Below, in pieces: positions 41,841 to 46,035 of a stretch of DNA of 46,035 nt. Every line of letters starts with the position of its first letter. Positions within the stretch are counted from its first letter, which is position 1. Made by a program: the position numbers and the translations under genes. Source of the DNA: Georgenia sp. SYP-B2076 (GTDB taxonomy: Bacteria > Actinomycetota > Actinomycetes > Actinomycetales > Actinomycetaceae); NCBI RefSeq assembly GCF_003991205.1, contig NZ_RXOZ01000014.1, positions 1 through 46,035 on the forward strand, given 5' to 3'. Under the pieces are notes generated by a model, which saw nothing but the letters and a program-made list of their open reading frames with translations, was not told the DNA's origin and did no database searches.

Positions 41841-42773
41841 TCACGCCGCGGTCTGGGCGCGGGCCGGACGACCGGCGGGGTCCGGAGCCCCGTTCGATGC
41901 TGCGTGGTGAGCCGGCTCGCCGGCTGCTGGCTGCGCCACCGGAGCCGCGCCGCCGCCGTCGCCGCTTGGGGCCGCACCTACCGCGCCATGGGCGACGGCG
42001 GCGTCGGCCTCGCGGGCGATGAAGGAGCCGAGCTCGCCGATGGTGCTCATCAGGGGAGCCGGGAACACGACCGTGGTGTTCTTGTCCACGCCGATCTCGA
42101 TCAGGCTCTGCAGGTTCCGCAGCTGCAGCGCGAGCGGGTGGGCCATCATCGTGTCCGACGCGTCACCGAGCGCCGCGGCAGCCAGGGACTCACCCTCGGC
42201 GTTGATGATCTTCGCGCGCTTCTCCCGCTCCGCCTCCGCCTGCTTCGCCATCGCGCGCTTCATGCTCTCGGGCAGCTGGATGTCCTTCAGCTCCACCAGC
42301 GTCACCTCCACGCCCCACTCCACCGTGGTGACGTCGAGGATCTTGCGGATGACCTGGTTGATGCGGTCGGTCTCCGAGAGCGTCTCGTCGAGGGTGTGCT
42401 GACCGACGACCTTGCGAAGGGTCGTCTGGGCGATCTGGTCGATCGCGGAGTACACGTTCTCGATCGCGATGACCGACTTCACGGCGTCGACCACGCGGAA
42501 GTAGGCCACCGCAGAGACGCCGACGCTGACGTTGTCCCGCGTGATGATGCCCTGGGACTGGATCGGCAGCGTGATGATCCGGAGCGAGACCCGCCGCAGG
42601 ACGTCAACGATCGGGATGATGAGCCGGAAGCCGGGGGCTCGGACGCCTACCACCCGGCCGAACCGGAACAACACCCCTCGCTCGTACTGCTTGACGATCC
42701 GCACGGACAGCGCCGCGAGTACGAGGATCACGGCGACGATGACGACGACGGTGATGACGGCTGCTGCACTCAT
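41841..42773 (-). CDS. Slipin (SPFH/band 7 membrane protein)
   Basis: A 310-residue stomatin-like protein. An N-terminal membrane helix (VITVVVIVAVILVLAALSV) is followed by the SPFH domain: QYERGVLFRFGRVVGVRAPGFRLIIPIVD, VLRRVSLRIITLPIQSQGIITRDNVSV and VLELKD-like QLPESMKRAMAKQAEAEREKRAKIINAEGE, which forms the coiled-coil. The tail is Ala/Pro-rich. Such proteins organise membrane patches; the partner protease often found beside them is not here. Confidence 0.9.
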   Translation of the reverse strand: MSAAAVITVVVIVAVILVLAALSVRIVKQYERGVLFRFGRVVGVRAPGFRLIIPIVDVLRRVSLRIITLPIQSQGIITRDNVSVGVSAVAYFRVVDAVKSVIAIENVYSAIDQIAQTTLRKVVGQHTLDETLSETDRINQVIRKILDVTTVEWGVEVTLVELKDIQLPESMKRAMAKQAEAEREKRAKIINAEGESLAAAALGDASDTMMAHPLALQLRNLQSLIEIGVDKNTTVVFPAPLMSTIGELGSFIAREADAAVAHGAVGAAPSGDGGGAAPVAQPAAGEPAHHAASNGAPDPAGRPARAQTAA

Positions 42774-43041
42774 GACGGTTCTTTCCGCAGGACGAGCCTG
42801 AGACGATCATCGCCTCAATTTTACGCCTCCTTAAGGGGCCCGGCCCCGGTGGGGCAACCACGGCCCGGCGACCCCGGCGCCGCGGTGTCGGGCACCCGAT
42901 CTCCACCGCGGCCCGGGTCTTGGGCGTCGGCCCCTATGCGCCGGCGCGTGGGGTCCCGCAGAATGTGTCCCGACCTTCCCCCGGCCGGCGCCACACCTCC
43001 AGGTCCCGCCGGCTTGGTCCCTCGACCCGACGGAGTGAGCC

Positions 43042-43737
43042 ATGTACACCCTCACCGGCGTCAGCAAAATCTTCCGGAACAGCGGGGAGACCGTCCACGC
43101 GCTGCGGGCGGTCGACCTTGAGATCGGTGACGGCCAGATGGTCACGATCCAGGGACGGGCCGGCGCGGGCAAGTCCGCGCTGGTCCGCATCCTCGGCGCG
43201 GCGGACCGGCCCACGTCGGGCTCCGTGCTCCTCGGTCAGGAGGACCTGGCCGAGGCCACGGACAAGCGCCTGGACCTGTTGCGTGCCGGTGACATCGGGG
43301 TCGTCAGTGGGTCGCCCCGCCTGTTCCCCACACTCACCGCGGAGGAGAATGTCGAGCTCACGCTCGTGCGGCTCGGCATCGCCGCGCCTGCCCGCCGCGG
43401 CGCGGCGCACGCGGCGCTGGTGGCCGTGGGAATGGCCGATCACGCGCGTGAACTCGCGGCACGGCTGACCGGCGTCGAGCGGCAGCGTGTGGCCATCGCG
43501 CGGGCGATGGTGCGAAGTCCCCAGGTGCTGCTCGCGGACGAGCCAACCGGCGGCCTCGACGAGGCCGGCCGGGAGGCGATCCTTGCGGTCATCGACGGCG
43601 TGCGGCGCGAGCCCGAGCACGGGGTGACAGTCGTCGTCGCCACCCGTGACCCTGCCGTCGCCGCCCGTGCCGAGCGGCTGCTCCTCCTCGACCGCGGCAC
43701 GGTCCTCGAGGCCGCCCCCATGTCCCGGGCTGCCTGA
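43042..43737 (+). CDS. Orphan ABC ATPase, LolD/MacB-like, with altered motifs
   Basis: A 231-residue ATPase resembling export-type ATPases such as LolD. Walker A is GRAGAGKS (38-45) and Walker B is LLADEPTGGLDE. The Q-loop Gln is replaced (VVSGSPRLFPTL at 88-99), the signature reads LTGVERQ (142-148) instead of LSGGxQ, and the switch His is Arg202 (ATRDPAV). No permease gene is near. It may have lost normal coupled ATPase activity or work as a regulatory or partner subunit. ATG 43042 has GGAG six bases or so upstream. Confidence 0.83.
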   Translation: MYTLTGVSKIFRNSGETVHALRAVDLEIGDGQMVTIQGRAGAGKSALVRILGAADRPTSGSVLLGQEDLAEATDKRLDLLRAGDIGVVSGSPRLFPTLTAEENVELTLVRLGIAAPARRGAAHAALVAVGMADHARELAARLTGVERQRVAIARAMVRSPQVLLADEPTGGLDEAGREAILAVIDGVRREPEHGVTVVVATRDPAVAARAERLLLLDRGTVLEAAPMSRAA

Positions 43738-43897
43738 GGGGCGTCCGAAGTCGCAGGGCCCTGCGCGGGTCTACGCCCAACCCAGTCGGTGCGGCAGTTC
43801 GCGTTCCCTGGTCGGGGCCGCAGAACTCGCCTGACCTGGGACGTGTGCGGCAAGGCTGCGAGCGGGTGTGGTGGTGCAGCGAGATCCTGCCCGTTCC

Positions 43898-44260
43898 TCA
43901 TCCCGGCACGCCGGCGCCCCGAAGGTACTCGGCCAGCACCACGGCCTGGTTGTGCTCGGTGTCCTTGGCGCCGTACAGCAACGTCAGGGAGCCACGCTCA
44001 CGCTCGAGCCGGCGCAGCGTCTCGACCGCGGGGTTCGCCTCGAGCTCGGCGCGGTAGCGGCTGGCGAACTCGGCGAAGCGCGCCGGGGCGTGGCCGAACC
44101 AGGTGCGCAGCTCGTCCGACGGCGCGACCTCCTTCAGCCAGAGGTCAAGATGAACGTCGGCCTTGGCAAGCCCGCGGGGCCACAGGCGGTCCACGAGAAC
44201 CCGGGCGCCGTCGGCATCGCCCTGCCGGTCGTCGTAGATGCGAGCGATGGAGATTGCCAT
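43898..44260 (-). CDS. DUF488 family protein (YeaO-like)
   Basis: A 120-residue protein. The family core is VLVDRLWPRGLAKADVHLDLWLKEVAPS and LRTWFGHAPARFAEFASRYRAEL, followed by LTLLYGAKDTEHNQAVVLAEYL. Function of the family is not established; a conserved Arg/Asp/Tyr cluster suggests a small enzyme. GGAC lies upstream of ATG 44260; the longer open frame in the same phase crosses the parS site and repeats and is not real. Confidence 0.88.
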   Translation of the reverse strand: MAISIARIYDDRQGDADGARVLVDRLWPRGLAKADVHLDLWLKEVAPSDELRTWFGHAPARFAEFASRYRAELEANPAVETLRRLERERGSLTLLYGAKDTEHNQAVVLAEYLRGAGVPG

Positions 44261-44280
44261 GTCACGTCCTTTCAGGGCCG

Positions 44281-44304
44281 GGCCGGTTTCACGTGAAACC
44301 GGCC
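44281..44304. promoter_or_regulatory. parS-like centromere site
   Basis: The core GGTTTCACGTGAAACC (44285-44300) differs only at the outer bases from the bacterial consensus TGTTTCACGTGAAACA and holds the 14-base core used by ParB in actinobacteria. GGCC on both sides extends a perfect palindrome to 24 bases. It lies between genes, 21 bases before the DUF488 start. Confidence 0.8.
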
Positions 44305-44352
44305 AACGACTGTCCGTAACACATGGGAAGCGCACTACTCGCGGGGCGGCTT

Positions 44353-44390
44353 GCCGCTGCCGCTGCCGCTGCCGCTGCCGCTGCCGCTGC
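44353..44390. repeat. (GCCGCT)6 microsatellite
   Basis: Six full hexamers plus two bases. It is non-coding as far as I can see. Confidence 0.8.
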
Positions 44391-44534
44391 GACGATCGTG
44401 CCCGTGCGACGCGGCAGCAGCAAGCGCCGCCCACTCGGCAGGCCGATCCCGGGGTGCGCCTCCCCCACGCACCATCGGACTGCCCGGCCACAGGCGGCAC
44501 CGGGCACGGCACTGACGGACTCGACGCGCTGGAC

Positions 44535-44584
44535 ATTCTCGGATGCGGGCGGCCGTGGAATTCTCGGATGCGGGCGGCCGTGGA
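44535..44584. repeat. 25-bp tandem duplication upstream of the monooxygenase
   Basis: Units 44535-44559 and 44560-44584 are identical, each ending in GGCCGTGGA, and are followed by a short third partial copy. It lies directly before the ribosome site of the gene at 44603. Confidence 0.8.
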
Positions 44585-44602
44585 ATTGGAGAGGCTTCCC
44601 GT

Positions 44603-45898
44603 GTGGGCACCAGCACCGACGACTCGGTCGTTCCCGACACCACCACCTGCTGCATCGTGGGCTGTGGACCGGCAGGCGCGATGCTCGGGCTCATGCTCGC
44701 CCGGGCCGGCGTCGACGTCGTCGTGCTCGAAAAGCACGCGGACTTCTTCCGCGACTTCCGCGGCGACACCGTCCACGCCTCCACGCTCACCGTGCTCGAT
44801 GAGCTCGGCCTGATCGACCGCTTCGCACGGGTTCCCCAGCAACGGACCACCGCCATTGCGGTGATGACCGACGACGGGACTACGACGATGGCCGACTTCA
44901 CCGGCCTTCCAGGGAAGTACCCGTACATCACGATGGTCCCCCAGTGGGACTTCCTCGACTTCGTGACCGGGGAGGCATCGCGCTACCCGTCGTTCCGGCT
45001 ACTGCGTAACGCGGAGGCCTACGGGCTCATCACGCAGGACGGCGCCGTCCGTGGCGTCCGGTATCGGGACGCCCGGGGCACCCACGAGCTCCGAGCCCTG
45101 CTCACGGTGGCGGCCGACGGCCGGAGCTCCGTGCTCCGGCGGGCCGCGGGCCTACCCGTCATCGAGCTCGGTGCGCCCATGGACGTGCTCTGGTACCGGC
45201 TGCCCAAGACGGCGTCCGACCCGCCTGGATCCTTCGCACGGCTCACACCCGGCCGGATCCTTCCGATGCTAGACCGCGGCACCTATTGGCAGGGCGCATA
45301 CACGATGCCGAAGGGAAGCTTCGCCGAGCTCAAGGCTCGCGGGATCGACGCCCTCCACCAGGACCTCCGCCAGTGGCTACCGTTCATGGCCGACCGGGTC
45401 GAGAGCATCACCGACTGGGACGACGTCGGCTTCCTCGAGGTGCGGATGAACCGCCTGCGGCGATGGCACCGCCCCGGTTTCCTGTGCATCGGCGATGCCG
45501 CCCATGCCATGTCCCCCGTCGGCGGAGTGGGGATCAACATGGCCGTCCAGGACGCGGTCGCCGCGGCGAATGCGCTCATCGGGCCGCTGCTGGCGGGGCA
45601 GCTGACTGAGGACGACCTCCGGGCAGTCCAGCGCCGGCGCGAGTTCCCAACCCGGATGACCCAGCGCATGCAGCGCATCATGCAACGCGCCATGATCTCG
45701 CCGGCGCTGGAGGCAAGACACGCCGCACAGTTGCCCACCGCGGCGCGTGCCGCGCTTCGGGTGAGCCTCCTCCGACGACTTCTCTCCCGACTGATCGGGA
45801 TCGGATTCCGCGCCGAGCACGTGAGGGACATTCGCCACGCCGCCTCGCCACACGCGCCAAAAAGCCGGCCGATCATCGGGCCGTCATGGCGCCGGTAA
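44603..45898 (+). CDS. FAD-dependent monooxygenase (class A, aromatic type)
   Basis: A 431-residue flavoprotein. N-terminal CIVGCGPAGAMLGLMLARAGVDVVVLEKH binds FAD. LTVAADGRSSVLRRAAG is the DG motif. FLCIGDAAHAMSPVGGVGINMAVQDAVAAANAL is the GD motif with the flavin-ribityl contact. These match phenol- and salicylate-type hydroxylases. Its substrate is unknown. GTG 44603 gives the fold a normal start; GGAGAGG lies upstream. The C-terminal segment after residue 370 is Arg-rich. It converges on the rRNA operon. Confidence 0.85.
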   Translation: MGTSTDDSVVPDTTTCCIVGCGPAGAMLGLMLARAGVDVVVLEKHADFFRDFRGDTVHASTLTVLDELGLIDRFARVPQQRTTAIAVMTDDGTTTMADFTGLPGKYPYITMVPQWDFLDFVTGEASRYPSFRLLRNAEAYGLITQDGAVRGVRYRDARGTHELRALLTVAADGRSSVLRRAAGLPVIELGAPMDVLWYRLPKTASDPPGSFARLTPGRILPMLDRGTYWQGAYTMPKGSFAELKARGIDALHQDLRQWLPFMADRVESITDWDDVGFLEVRMNRLRRWHRPGFLCIGDAAHAMSPVGGVGINMAVQDAVAAANALIGPLLAGQLTEDDLRAVQRRREFPTRMTQRMQRIMQRAMISPALEARHAAQLPTAARAALRVSLLRRLLSRLIGIGFRAEHVRDIRHAASPHAPKSRPIIGPSWRR

Positions 45899-45914
45899 TT
45901 CGGGTGCTGGGATG

Positions 45915-45950
45915 CAGAAAGGCCCCCACCGGTGGTGGGGGCCTTTCTGT
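45915..45950. terminator. Strong hairpin between the monooxygenase gene and the rRNA operon
   Basis: A 16-bp stem with arms CAGAAAGGCCCCCACC (45915-45930) and its complement (45934-45949) around a three-base loop. It lies just after the 5S 3' end on the minus strand and after the monooxygenase stop on the plus strand. AT-rich arm ends make it usable in both directions. Confidence 0.85.
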
Positions 45951-45958
45951 TGATGGGT

Positions 45959-46035
45959 GTTCGGCGGTGTCCTACTCTCCCACACAGTCTCCCGTGCAGT
46001 ACCATCGGCGCTGAGGGGCTTAGCTTCCGGGTTCG
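45959..46035 (-). rRNA. rrf: 5S ribosomal RNA, 3' part
   Basis: Minus strand. It contains the 5S segments CGAACCCGGAAGCTAAGC, GCGCCGATGGTACTGC and GTGGGAGAGTAGGACACCGC, ending near GAACA. The 5' part and presumably the rest of the rRNA operon lie beyond the window edge. Confidence 0.95.

Larger units (their letters stand above)
44261..44602. other. Gene-free region with parS and local repeats
   Basis: About 340 bases between the DUF488 gene and the divergent monooxygenase. It contains a parS-like palindrome (44281-44304), a hexamer repeat (44353-44390) and a 25-bp tandem duplication (44535-44584). No protein gene is convincing. Confidence 0.6.

Overview
This window is very high-GC DNA that reads like an actinobacterium, most likely of the order Micrococcales. 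The support is the codon bias, the frequent GTG and TTG starts, many leaderless gene starts, an F420-type oxidoreductase, a complete NarGHJI nitrate reductase with a NarK-type carrier, and a 5S rRNA of actinobacterial type. No phage, insertion sequence or CRISPR array is visible. The organism assignment is inference from gene content.

Left part (1-10.5 kb): the 3' end of a secreted NlpC/P60 hydrolase with an apparent frameshift, two small conserved proteins, a UraA-type permease, a glutamine amidotransferase, and a compact group built around a GTP cyclohydrolase II fused to a RibD-type reductase. That fusion faces a minus-strand operon of a dehydrogenase, a divergent pyruvoyl-tetrahydropterin-synthase-like protein and a glycosyltransferase. 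This looks like a dedicated pathway from GTP to a pterin- or pyrimidine-derived glycoside. A HAD phosphatase, an LLM-family oxidoreductase and tRNA-Ser(CGA) follow.

Middle part (10.6-24 kb): mostly housekeeping and stress genes (protoglobin, sarcosine-oxidase-like flavoprotein, Sir2, acylphosphatase, TadA, Upp, alpha/beta hydrolase, MarR plus DHA2 efflux pump, DinB protein) and an aspartase/C4-dicarboxylate transporter operon. Two small repeat-built proteins of unknown function stand out, at 15815-16009 and 23700-24020.

Right part (24.3-41.7 kb): a molybdenum and nitrate-respiration island. moeB, moeA, moaC, mobA and mogA make or load the cofactor. narK and narGHJI move and reduce nitrate. 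A HTH-TOBE molybdate-binding regulator and modABC follow and import molybdate. The aspartase/dicarboxylate operon next door fits the same low-oxygen lifestyle. moaA, moaD and moaE are not here.

End (41.8-46 kb): a slipin, an orphan ABC ATPase with altered motifs, a DUF488 protein, a near-consensus chromosomal parS site, an FAD monooxygenase, and the 3' end of an rRNA operon (5S, minus strand). parS plus rRNA suggests the window may lie in the origin-proximal part of the chromosome. A 41-bp palindromic element occurs twice, once between genes and once inside modC.
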